5,763 nt of DNA. It comes from Spirochaetales bacterium (GTDB taxonomy: Bacteria; Spirochaetota; Spirochaetia; B11-G9). This document shows, one piece after another, positions 1 to 5,763 of the stretch. The position numbers were made by a program, and so were the translations under genes. The stretch's first letter is position 1. Every line of letters begins with the position of its first letter. The stretch lies in the NCBI GenBank assembly GCA_027077185.1, contig JALTGJ010000500.1:1-5763 (forward strand), given 5' to 3'. Under the pieces are notes generated by a model. That model made no database searches. It worked only from the letters and a program-made list of their open reading frames with translations, and was not told the origin of the DNA.

Positions 1-589
1 AAAGTCTCTGGATAAAATAAAACTGGATTACAACTTAATTTTAGACCATTCTATAAACGGATTTAACACCATTACAGAAATTATTGGAAATATGAAACAC
101 ATCTATGGTAATAAAAACAACAGAAAGGAAAAGGTTAATATAAAGGAAATTATTTCAAGAACAATTGAATTTTTCAGAGTCTCACATAATAGAGATAATT
201 ACACAATTGAAACAAACATCCCGGAAAATCTATTTATCTACATCAATAGTGGTGAATATTATATTGTATTCTCAAATATACTGACCAATGCTCTGGAGTC
301 CATTGATTTAGAAGAAAAAAAAGGGATAATAAAAATAGCTGCTTCCAGAACCAATGATTCTATTAATATAATAATTTCTGATAATGGAATTGGCATTCCC
401 GAAGAAATTAGCAACAGGATTTTTGATCCTTTTTTCTCTACTAAAACAGTAAAGTATAATCTTGGACTAGGACTTGCGCTAAGCAGAGAGATTGTGGAAG
501 CAGACAATGGCAGTATAAAAATTGAAAATATACAAAGTGAAGGTGCCAGAGTAACTATATCTATCAGGGAGTTTTTCGACAATGTGTAA
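1..589 (+). CDS. Sensor histidine kinase, C-terminal part (5' end outside window)
   Basis: This is the ATP-binding end of a two-component sensor kinase, which would autophosphorylate on a histidine and pass the phosphate to a response regulator. The frame is open from base 2, so the first in-window ATG (92) is internal and the gene is cut by the window edge; about 195 residues are visible. Counting from that Met, the HATPase_c motifs are in order: N-box NILTNALESI (62-71), G1 box DNGIGIP (97-103), F-box DPFFSTK (112-118) and G2 box GLGLA (125-129). The stretch before them (GFNTITEIIGNMKHIYG) resembles the second helix of an NtrB-like dimerisation domain, so the phospho-accepting histidine should lie upstream of the window. 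The N, G1, F and G2 motifs look intact, so it is probably catalytically active. Its stop lies 5 bases past the ATG of the next gene, implying translational coupling. The input domain and cognate regulator cannot be seen. Confidence 0.93.
   Translation, partial: KSLDKIKLDYNLILDHSINGFNTITEIIGNMKHIYGNKNNRKEKVNIKEIISRTIEFFRVSHNRDNYTIETNIPENLFIYINSGEYYIVFSNILTNALESIDLEEKKGIIKIAASRTNDSINIIISDNGIGIPEEISNRIFDPFFSTKTVKYNLGLGLALSREIVEADNGSIKIENIQSEGARVTISIREFFDNV
566..571 (+). promoter_or_regulatory. Ribosome binding site for the large lipoprotein gene
   Basis: AGGGAG lies 10 bases before the ATG at 582, inside the last codons of the kinase gene. It supports this start over later ones, and so supports the 8-base overlap between the two genes (ATG at 582-584, kinase TAA at 587-589). 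The spacing is slightly long but acceptable. Confidence 0.6.
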
Positions 590-3428
590 AATTAAACCAT
601 TTTTTTTACTTATAGTAATTTCAATTGTTTTAACATCCTGTTCTTTTTTTAATAGAAACATATCACTGGATACAAGTCCATGGCAGATGAGCAAAATAAA
701 CTCTAAAAACTTTAATAAAAATAACCTTAAATATTTACAGAAATATACTAATCTGGATACTGAAGTCTCCTCATTTTCAAATTTTTACCTGGGAGATGTT
801 ACTGGGAACGAAGAGAAGGAAATTGTACTTATTTCCAAAAACACCATTTCTATTTTCAGTCTGAATGGTAAGCTGATAAAAAAGAAAACCTTTGACGAAA
901 TGAATTTCGGAACCGGGATTCTTGCAGATATTGATAATGATTCCAAACAGGATATTATTATAGGGGCCGCCAGGAGTAAGGGTGTTAATATAATGGTCTA
1001 TTCCGGAGTATTGGAACCTGAAGTAAATTTTTTATATTCTGATATATATGATGCGGAAACAAAAATACATTTTTACCATGACGGAGATATATATTTCAGC
1101 ACAAAATCAACACTACATACCCCACCAAAAATTGTTGGAGCTTTTAACCCCTCTAAAGAAGAAATTAGCTGGAACTATTACACAGGTCCAGCTCCTCTGG
1201 ATATAGCTGCAAATAATGATTTAACAAAGCTGACCATTTCCAATACACCTGCAAATTTAAACGGCCTTACTATGGATGAAGATACAGTAGCCGATCATTC
1301 AAAGTTTAGAAACAGTATTTACGTACTTGATAAATCAGGAAATCCATTAACTCAGATATCCATTGGCCCTGAATACAGATCCGGTGAATTTACAGATGGA
1401 GGTATTTCATCTGTAACGGAACGCTTATGTGATATTGATAATGATGGTACCGATGAACTCCTTGTAGGAATTAATAGAATATCTGATTTTTACCAGGGAA
1501 ATGCAGCTTTGGAACTAAGGTCCCTGGATGGAAAAATTCTGAACAGGAAAGAGTTCCTTCCAAATACAGAGATTGAATTTTCATTCTTTGATACCAGGAA
1601 GGGCAAAAATATTGCTGTACTTCTTAAGCAGAAGGGATTTTTTTACATTTTGGATAAAAATCTCTCAATACTCAGCCAACGGGATATGAGTAATCTAAAT
1701 GGTGAGTTTACACTTCAGGAAAGCGGAGACTACAACGGAGACGGACTGGTTGAGCATTTAGTAACAGTTGGAAACAGATTATTTATTTTTAATTCAAAAC
1801 TGGAAATACTCTTTAGTTCTCCATTTCTTTCTTTTATCAAAAATGCCTCATTTACTATCGACAAAAACAACAATCCTATCCTTATTGTTCAAAGTAACAA
1901 AATTGACATCCTGAAGCCGGGCAAAAAGGAGATAGGATATGTTTCAGTATTTACAGATCCTCCTGGTGCTGATATTTTTGTCGATGGGGAGAAATTAACT
2001 ATAAATCCTGTTTCCGGAGTACTGTCTCCCTTCCCTCCAGGAAAACTTTCTTTCCAGGCAAAGATGGATGGCTTTGAAAGTAAAACAGTATCTGTTACTG
2101 TTAAAGCAGGTAAGCATATTACTCTTGATCTTAAACTAGAAAATTTTTCCGAAAAAAAAGATATGCCGGTCAGACAACCATTCGAATTAGATCCCATTCC
2201 AGCACCGGCTGTTCCAGTTAGAAAATGGGAGGATATTCACCTTCTTCGCACAATGAATAAAAACCCTGAAGAAATCCTAATTAAACCATATTTAATAGAT
2301 TTGGCAGGAGACAGTTCCAAAGATCTACTTTTCAGGTCAGCAGAAGACGGAACCTATAAAACTTATAATCTGTCAATGCAGCTGTTAAGTCAGTTTCAGC
2401 TTCCATATGATTATTCCATTATTAACGTAGAACTGGATCCACTTGATCCGGATAGAAACAGTAAAACAGACTTACTGGTTAAGCAAAGATATAATGAAGG
2501 ATTTTCGATTATTACTTCCCAGGGGAAAGTATTGTATTCCAAAATAATAGGACGTTTCCCGGAATCAGTATTTGGTTCTGGGTATCTTAATAAAAACAAT
2601 AATCTTTATTTTTCAATAAACAGCGGTTATTCCCAACAGCCCAGAGGAATGATTGGAATTAATTTTTTTAATGATAAAATTAATTTCTTCTCTCCAACAG
2701 CAGCAGCACCAATACGTCTGATAATGAGTCCGGAAAATATTCTGCTGGCTTCTATTCACACTCCTACTAATGGAGCAGTAATTCAATATCCGAATGGTGA
2801 TATAGCAAAGGATTCAGAATATTATATTTATATGACAGATCTGAGGGGAAACCATCTTGATACAAGTTTTAATCCTGAATTTAAAGATAATAACGGGATT
2901 CTGCAATACTACCTGGCTGATTTAAATATGGATAATGAAAAAGAAACATATATGGTTGCCAATAAAACAAACTACTATACCGGCAGAAGTAAGATAGTTA
3001 GAATAAATATGATAAAGGGAACAATTTCCAGACCCCTCTTTACATCAGAACCTGATGTGCAAATATATATGCATTCTGTTCTAAAAAAGGATTTTAACAA
3101 TGTTCTTGCTATTTACTTACGAAAACCCAGAATACTATATTTTCTATCACAGAATTTTGATATTCTAAAAACTATTAATATTGAAGATAAGGGGCTTTCA
3201 AATAATTGGCTTTTTCCTGATCTTAATGGAGATGGAACTTCTGAGATGATAATCTGGGATAAAAAAGGATTTAGTATTTATGATCTGGAGCTCAATATTC
3301 TTTTAGGAATTGAAACAAAAACAGACAGCGGTGATCTAAAGCGCCTGCTTCTAAATGACATAGACAGTGATGGTAAAGATGAAATTATTCTTATTTCGGA
3401 TAATTCTGTATCTGTTTACGGCTACTAG
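582..3428 (+). CDS. Large lipoprotein with two FG-GAP/VCBS-like propeller units flanking a PEGA domain
   Basis: This is a predicted envelope lipoprotein of 948 residues. The N-terminus has a short basic region, a hydrophobic core and a lipobox LTSC with the acylated cysteine at residue 20, followed by Ser at +2. The rest is mostly beta-strand sequence with FG-GAP/VCBS-type loops of pattern D-x-(D/N)-x-D-G-x-x-(D/E). These start near residues 72, 116, 284, 383, 573, 780, 880 and 926; the best are DIDNDGTDE (284-292), DLNGDGTSE (880-888) and DIDSDGKDE (926-934). Such loops commonly bind calcium in beta-propellers of the integrin-alpha type. Residues about 452-518 form a PEGA domain. The segments before it (about 51-445) and after it (about 552-948) align with each other by eye along their whole length, so the protein looks like two propellers joined by the PEGA domain and a Pro-rich linker (about 528-548). 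It is coupled to the upstream kinase and overlaps the downstream paralogue. The ligand and function are unknown; no enzymatic motif is seen. Confidence 0.9.
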   Translation: MCKIKPFFLLIVISIVLTSCSFFNRNISLDTSPWQMSKINSKNFNKNNLKYLQKYTNLDTEVSSFSNFYLGDVTGNEEKEIVLISKNTISIFSLNGKLIKKKTFDEMNFGTGILADIDNDSKQDIIIGAARSKGVNIMVYSGVLEPEVNFLYSDIYDAETKIHFYHDGDIYFSTKSTLHTPPKIVGAFNPSKEEISWNYYTGPAPLDIAANNDLTKLTISNTPANLNGLTMDEDTVADHSKFRNSIYVLDKSGNPLTQISIGPEYRSGEFTDGGISSVTERLCDIDNDGTDELLVGINRISDFYQGNAALELRSLDGKILNRKEFLPNTEIEFSFFDTRKGKNIAVLLKQKGFFYILDKNLSILSQRDMSNLNGEFTLQESGDYNGDGLVEHLVTVGNRLFIFNSKLEILFSSPFLSFIKNASFTIDKNNNPILIVQSNKIDILKPGKKEIGYVSVFTDPPGADIFVDGEKLTINPVSGVLSPFPPGKLSFQAKMDGFESKTVSVTVKAGKHITLDLKLENFSEKKDMPVRQPFELDPIPAPAVPVRKWEDIHLLRTMNKNPEEILIKPYLIDLAGDSSKDLLFRSAEDGTYKTYNLSMQLLSQFQLPYDYSIINVELDPLDPDRNSKTDLLVKQRYNEGFSIITSQGKVLYSKIIGRFPESVFGSGYLNKNNNLYFSINSGYSQQPRGMIGINFFNDKINFFSPTAAAPIRLIMSPENILLASIHTPTNGAVIQYPNGDIAKDSEYYIYMTDLRGNHLDTSFNPEFKDNNGILQYYLADLNMDNEKETYMVANKTNYYTGRSKIVRINMIKGTISRPLFTSEPDVQIYMHSVLKKDFNNVLAIYLRKPRILYFLSQNFDILKTINIEDKGLSNNWLFPDLNGDGTSEMIIWDKKGFSIYDLELNILLGIETKTDSGDLKRLLLNDIDSDGKDEIILISDNSVSVYGY
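732..1916 (+). repeat. Propeller-like unit, copy 1 (N-terminal half of large lipoprotein)
   Basis: This covers residues about 51-445 of the 948-residue lipoprotein and is the best-preserved reference copy. In order it has: an acidic loop GDVTGNEEKE (71-80); DIDNDSKQD (116-124); an insertion-like stretch with FNP (188-190), YYTGPAP (199-205), NTPANLNG (221-228) and YVLDKSGNPL (247-256); a third acidic loop DIDNDGTDE (284-292); FYILDKNLSIL (354-364); DYNGDGLVE (383-391); and the closing strand NKIDILK (439-445). Seven or eight blades can be counted, and the exact number needs a structure model. This is protein-level repetition; no long DNA identity with the other copies was noticed. Confidence 0.65.
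1935..2135 (+). other. PEGA domain within the large lipoprotein
   Basis: Residues about 452-518 match the PEGA pattern: an opening strand GYVSVFTDPPGADIFVDGE (452-470), a turn with FPPGKLSFQAKMDGFES (484-500), then TVSVTVKAGKHITLDLKLE (502-520). The family is named for a short P-E-G-A motif, here PPGA (460-463). PEGA domains are small beta-sandwiches often found in surface or cell-wall-associated proteins. Here it sits exactly between the two propeller-like units, so it may act as a spacer or a binding module. Confidence 0.85.
2235..3425 (+). repeat. Propeller-like unit, copy 2 (C-terminal half of large lipoprotein)
   Basis: Residues about 552-948 repeat the order of copy 1: DLAGDSSKD (573-581); a weaker second loop DRNSKTD (624-630); the insertion-like stretch with GINFF (692-696), FFSPTAAAP (702-710), IHTPTNG (725-731) and YMTDLRGNHLD (750-760); DLNMDNEKE (780-788); ILYFLSQNFDIL (851-862); DLNGDGTSE (880-888); DIDSDGKDE (926-934); and the closing strand NSVSVYGY (941-948). 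The unit ends exactly at the stop codon, which argues that the reading frame is complete and not cut short by a frameshift. Confidence 0.62.
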
Positions 3429-4725
3429 TTTCCTGCTGAACAACGGATGCTTTAATTATAGTCCAAAAACTCATATTGATTCAAACCAGACTGGGTTTAA
3501 CAGTAAATATTTATTCTACGTTAACACCGGCACTATGAATTTAGTGGAAAAAAAATCAGTAAATTTCACTAATCCAATAAAATTCTATAAGAATTCAATT
3601 TTTATCAGTGATTTCAGAGGGAACAAAGATCCGGAAATTGCTATTTCCGGAGGAAAAAAATTAACAATATACAACATAAATGGGGATCTTCTACTTGAAA
3701 AGGTTTTTAAAAAATCCTATCAGCCTTCATTTGTATTTGATATTGATAAAGACGGAAAATCTGACATAATTCTGAGGACAAGTACCTCACCAAGGAATGA
3801 AATAGTCATAATTAATGGTGCAGGAAATATAATTTCAAACTTCCTGGAGGATAAATCATCTCAAAATTTTTCTTCAATAATTCCCATCGGGATTCTCCAA
3901 AATCGTTTACTTGCAACAGCACGTTCAGCATTTCCGGAGGGAGAAAGGGGAATACTATGTTTTAATCCATTCAGCATGAATCTTCTATACACTTTTTATA
4001 CTCCTGATCCAATAGGAATTTCTATTCTTGAAAGCGATACTCCCAATCCGGTCATAATCCCATCCTACAAAACCCATAATGACGGTATTTTTCGAAAGTA
4101 TGCAAAGGAGAGTGACAATAGAACAGATGAAGACTATGAGAAAGTCGGAGCCTTTCTAAAAATAGATCTAAATGGAACACCTCTGAAGGAATATGAAATA
4201 TTAAACCGCAATAATATTATTCTCGGAACTCTTGAATATAAAACAATACCTGGTTCTGAGAAGGAAATAGTACTTTTACACTATCTTTCTGACAGCAATA
4301 ATAATTTTTATCATATTCTAAAAATTGACACTCAGACAGGGGCAGTAATTTCCCAGGGAGTAAAACAAAGAGGTAATTATCTGGACAGTGTAATAGTTCC
4401 CTTAAAAAAAGACTTTCGACTGCTTACCACTATCAAAAAGGATAACAGATATTATTTAATTCAGTTTTCCAGCAGTCAGAAACAAATTGGAATTATTTCT
4501 GTAAATAGCAGACCAATTCTAAAACAGGTTGTTATTAACAATGAAAAAGATGAATACCTGGTTCTTATAATTTTATCAGATGGGATTTATACTCTAAATG
4601 AAAATATAGAGCTTACCAGGATAATTGAAGGTGAAAATTTTCTTGACATAAAACTTTATAAGTATAAAAACAAAAAATATGCTATCCTCTTACAAAAAAG
4701 AGGGTTCAATATCTATATTTTTTAA
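3379..4725 (+). CDS. Smaller propeller-type lipoprotein, paralogue of the upstream gene
   Basis: From ATG 3379 the product is 448 residues. It begins MKLFLFRIILYLFTATSF, a basic then hydrophobic signal, and reaches Cys24 in LLNNGC, the probable lipidation site, although Asn at -3 is unusual for a lipobox. A TAG in this frame at 3361 limits starts to GTG 3367, ATG 3370 or ATG 3379; none has a clear Shine-Dalgarno sequence, and 3379 gives the shortest overlap (50 bases) with the upstream gene. Any start that keeps the signal peptide must overlap. The mature part (about 44-448) aligns by eye with both halves of the large lipoprotein. Two acidic loops remain, DFRGNKDPE (78-86) and DIDKDGKSD (121-129); the equivalents further on have lost the acidic residues. 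No PEGA domain is present. Function is unknown; translational re-initiation after the upstream gene is likely. It ends 8 bases from a convergent gene. Confidence 0.85.
   Translation: MKLFLFRIILYLFTATSFLLNNGCFNYSPKTHIDSNQTGFNSKYLFYVNTGTMNLVEKKSVNFTNPIKFYKNSIFISDFRGNKDPEIAISGGKKLTIYNINGDLLLEKVFKKSYQPSFVFDIDKDGKSDIILRTSTSPRNEIVIINGAGNIISNFLEDKSSQNFSSIIPIGILQNRLLATARSAFPEGERGILCFNPFSMNLLYTFYTPDPIGISILESDTPNPVIIPSYKTHNDGIFRKYAKESDNRTDEDYEKVGAFLKIDLNGTPLKEYEILNRNNIILGTLEYKTIPGSEKEIVLLHYLSDSNNNFYHILKIDTQTGAVISQGVKQRGNYLDSVIVPLKKDFRLLTTIKKDNRYYLIQFSSSQKQIGIISVNSRPILKQVVINNEKDEYLVLIILSDGIYTLNENIELTRIIEGENFLDIKLYKYKNKKYAILLQKRGFNIYIF
3508..4722 (+). repeat. Propeller-like unit, copy 3 (small lipoprotein), degenerate acidic loops
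   Basis: Residues about 44-448, numbered from ATG 3379, follow copies 1 and 2: GNKDPEIAISGGKKLTIY (81-98) against GNEEKEIVLISKNTISIF in copy 1; DIDKDGKSDIILRT against DIDNDSKQDIIIGA; then LCFNP, TFYTPDP, KTHNDG and LKIDLNGTPLK at the places of FNP, YYTGPAP, NTPANLNG and YVLDKSGNPL; and a closing strand RGFNIYIF at the stop codon. The later acidic loops are replaced by sequences such as TIPGSEKE and NNEKDEY, which lack the D-x-D-x-D-G pattern. Confidence 0.55.
4666..4705 (-). terminator. Possible intrinsic terminator for the transporter gene, inside the end of the convergent gene
   Basis: On the + strand ATCCTCTT (4684-4691) and AAGAGGGT (4698-4705) form a hairpin with a 6-base loop. Reading on the minus strand, beyond the transporter stop, the hairpin is followed after a short AGCATA by T6-G-T5 (4677 down to 4666), the usual layout of an intrinsic terminator. 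The core stem is only 6 bp, with one mismatch beyond it in the minus-strand RNA. On the + strand the same hairpin is followed 12 bases later by T6 (4718-4723), so it might act weakly in both directions. A perfect 6-bp inverted repeat (AGCTTA 4726-4731, TAAGCT 4735-4740) lies between the two stop codons, but no U-tract follows it in either direction. Confidence 0.33.
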
Positions 4726-4733
4726 AGCTTACT

Positions 4734-5763
4734 TTAAGCTGTATGAAACAGGGTGAAAATATATTTTGTAACAAAAAAGCCCCCAAATATTAACCACAGG
4801 TATAAAACTGAGGCAATATAAACAGGTTTCATTCCAACACTTTTAAATTTCTTTATATTAGTTTCCATCCCCAATGCAGTCATTGCCATGGTAAGTAAAA
4901 AGGTATCTATGGTATTTATAACCGATATAAGTGAATCCGGAAGAAGTCCCAAAGAATTAAAACCTGCTACAGCAATAAACAGTACCGCAAACCAGGGAAT
5001 AGTAATTTTAGTCTTTTGTTTTTCTTTTATACTTTTACCTGACCGGAACAACCAGAGGCTAAGAATAATAAGAAAGGGCGCAATAAGCATTACTCTTATC
5101 ATTTTTACTATTACAGCATTTGTTGCCACTGTCTCATTAATTGCATTCCCGGCTCCAACTACGTGAGCTACTTCATGAATAGTTCCGCCAATATACAGGC
5201 CCATTTCTGTGGGATTAAAGGGTATCAACCCTGCTCTATAAGCCAGGGGATACAAAAACATTGAAAGAGTTCCAAAAATTACCACAGTCGAAACTGCAAC
5301 AACACTTTTATAGGGTTTTGAATTTAATACCGGTTCTGTCGCCAGGATTGCCGCTGCGCCGCAAATTGAACTTCCTGCGCTAATTAGAATCGTTGTTTCC
5401 TTATCAAACTTAAAAACTTTTGTTCCTGTAAAATATCCAATAATAAAGGTAGAAAAGACCATAACTGTACTTACAAGAATTCCACTTAGCCCTACATCGG
5501 CAATATTTTGAAAAGTAAGCCTGAACCCATATAATATAATTGCCAGTCTTAGCAATTTTTTAGTTGAAAAATGTATTCCCGGCACCCATTCCTCAGGTAA
5601 TTTACTTCTTAAGGTATTTGCATAAAAAACACCAATTACAATACCAATAATTAATGGAGATATAGCTAACTTTGAAAAGAATGGAAAATTTGAAATTGAT
5701 ACTGCTGTCATCGAAAATAATGCTACAAATAGTATTCCACTTAGCGTATGTCCCCTGTTTTCT
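4734..5763 (-). CDS. yeiH: YeiH-family membrane transporter (UPF0324, putative sulfate exporter), 5' end outside window
   Basis: This is a multi-spanning inner-membrane protein of the YeiH/UPF0324 family, annotated by homology as a putative sulfate exporter; the substrate is not firmly established. Numbered from the Met at 5711, the recalled E. coli YeiH signatures are present: LLRLAIILYGFRLTF (53-67), IADVG (70-74), AGSSICGAAAILATEPV (112-128), VVIFGTLSMFLYP (143-155), GLYIGGTIHEVAHVVGAG (171-188), KMIRVMLIAPFLI (203-215), KITIPWFAVLFI (235-246) and DTFLLTMAMTALGM (269-282). The frame stays open upstream of 5711 to the window edge and encodes HTLSGILFVALFS, which continues the expected first membrane segment, so the Met at 5711 is almost certainly internal. 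About 342 residues are visible against 349 in E. coli YeiH, so only a few N-terminal residues are missing. No frameshift or lost motif is seen. The promoter and any LysR-type regulator would lie to the right. It converges on the lipoprotein operon with 8 bases between stop codons. Confidence 0.92.
   Translation of the reverse strand, partial: ENRGHTLSGILFVALFSMTAVSISNFPFFSKLAISPLIIGIVIGVFYANTLRSKLPEEWVPGIHFSTKKLLRLAIILYGFRLTFQNIADVGLSGILVSTVMVFSTFIIGYFTGTKVFKFDKETTILISAGSSICGAAAILATEPVLNSKPYKSVVAVSTVVIFGTLSMFLYPLAYRAGLIPFNPTEMGLYIGGTIHEVAHVVGAGNAINETVATNAVIVKMIRVMLIAPFLIILSLWLFRSGKSIKEKQKTKITIPWFAVLFIAVAGFNSLGLLPDSLISVINTIDTFLLTMAMTALGMETNIKKFKSVGMKPVYIASVLYLWLIFGGFFVTKYIFTLFHTA

Noticed and set aside
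259..582. Minus-strand open frame of 107 codons opposite the kinase gene
   Set aside because: It is antisense to the strongly conserved HATPase motifs, has no ribosome binding site or recognisable protein features, and follows from the codon bias of the + strand gene.
600..607. T8 run in the signal peptide codons of the large lipoprotein, as a possible phase-variation tract
   Set aside because: Runs of this length are expected in such AT-rich DNA (an A8 also occurs at 315-322 in the kinase), and the T's simply encode Phe-Phe-Leu in a hydrophobic core.
1889..2197. Minus-strand open frame of 102 codons opposite the PEGA region
   Set aside because: The + strand encodes a recognisable PEGA domain here; the reverse frame has no family features.
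3361..3440. Possible frameshift splitting one long lipoprotein into two
   Set aside because: The large protein ends exactly at the end of its repeat unit, and the second gene starts with its own signal peptide and cysteine before a fresh unit, so two genes fit better than one broken gene.
4726..4740. Perfect 6-bp inverted repeat between the convergent stops, as a terminator
   Set aside because: The stem is short and AT-rich with a 3-base loop, and no T-run follows it on either strand; the hairpin at 4684-4705 is a better candidate.
4888..5166. Plus-strand open frame of 92 codons inside the transporter gene
   Set aside because: It is the complement of conserved YeiH membrane segments; its hydrophobic look is a by-product of the transporter's codons.

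Overview
This window looks like chromosomal DNA from an AT-rich bacterium: AGA/AGG arginine and ATA isoleucine codons are frequent. Two predicted lipoproteins carrying FG-GAP/VCBS-type propeller repeats, one with a PEGA domain, fit a diderm (Gram-negative type) envelope, possibly a spirochaete-like or other environmental lineage. That placement is inference; there is no rRNA or other taxonomic marker here.

Layout. Positions 1-589 (+) hold the C-terminal part of a sensor histidine kinase whose start lies before the window. Its stop overlaps by 8 bases the start of a 948-residue lipoprotein gene (582-3428, +). That protein has two full propeller-like units separated by a PEGA domain. Its 3' end overlaps by at least 50 bases a second lipoprotein gene (about 3379-4725, +), which has one propeller-like unit. 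The three genes are packed with no gaps and read as one operon. A convergent gene follows after an 8-base gap (4734 to beyond 5763, -): a YeiH-type membrane transporter (UPF0324, 'putative sulfate exporter' family) whose true start lies past the right edge. There is no intergenic stretch longer than 8 bases and no sign of mobile elements, RNA genes or CRISPR.

How they may work together. Reading the proteins by eye, the same unit of about 390-400 residues occurs three times: the N-terminal half of the large lipoprotein, its C-terminal half, and the small lipoprotein. The blades, the long insertion and the final strand come in the same order each time. This points to internal duplication followed by gene duplication. 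Translational coupling to a histidine kinase suggests, but does not prove, that the lipoproteins belong to the same envelope sensing or response function. The transporter is transcribed toward them and is probably unrelated in function.
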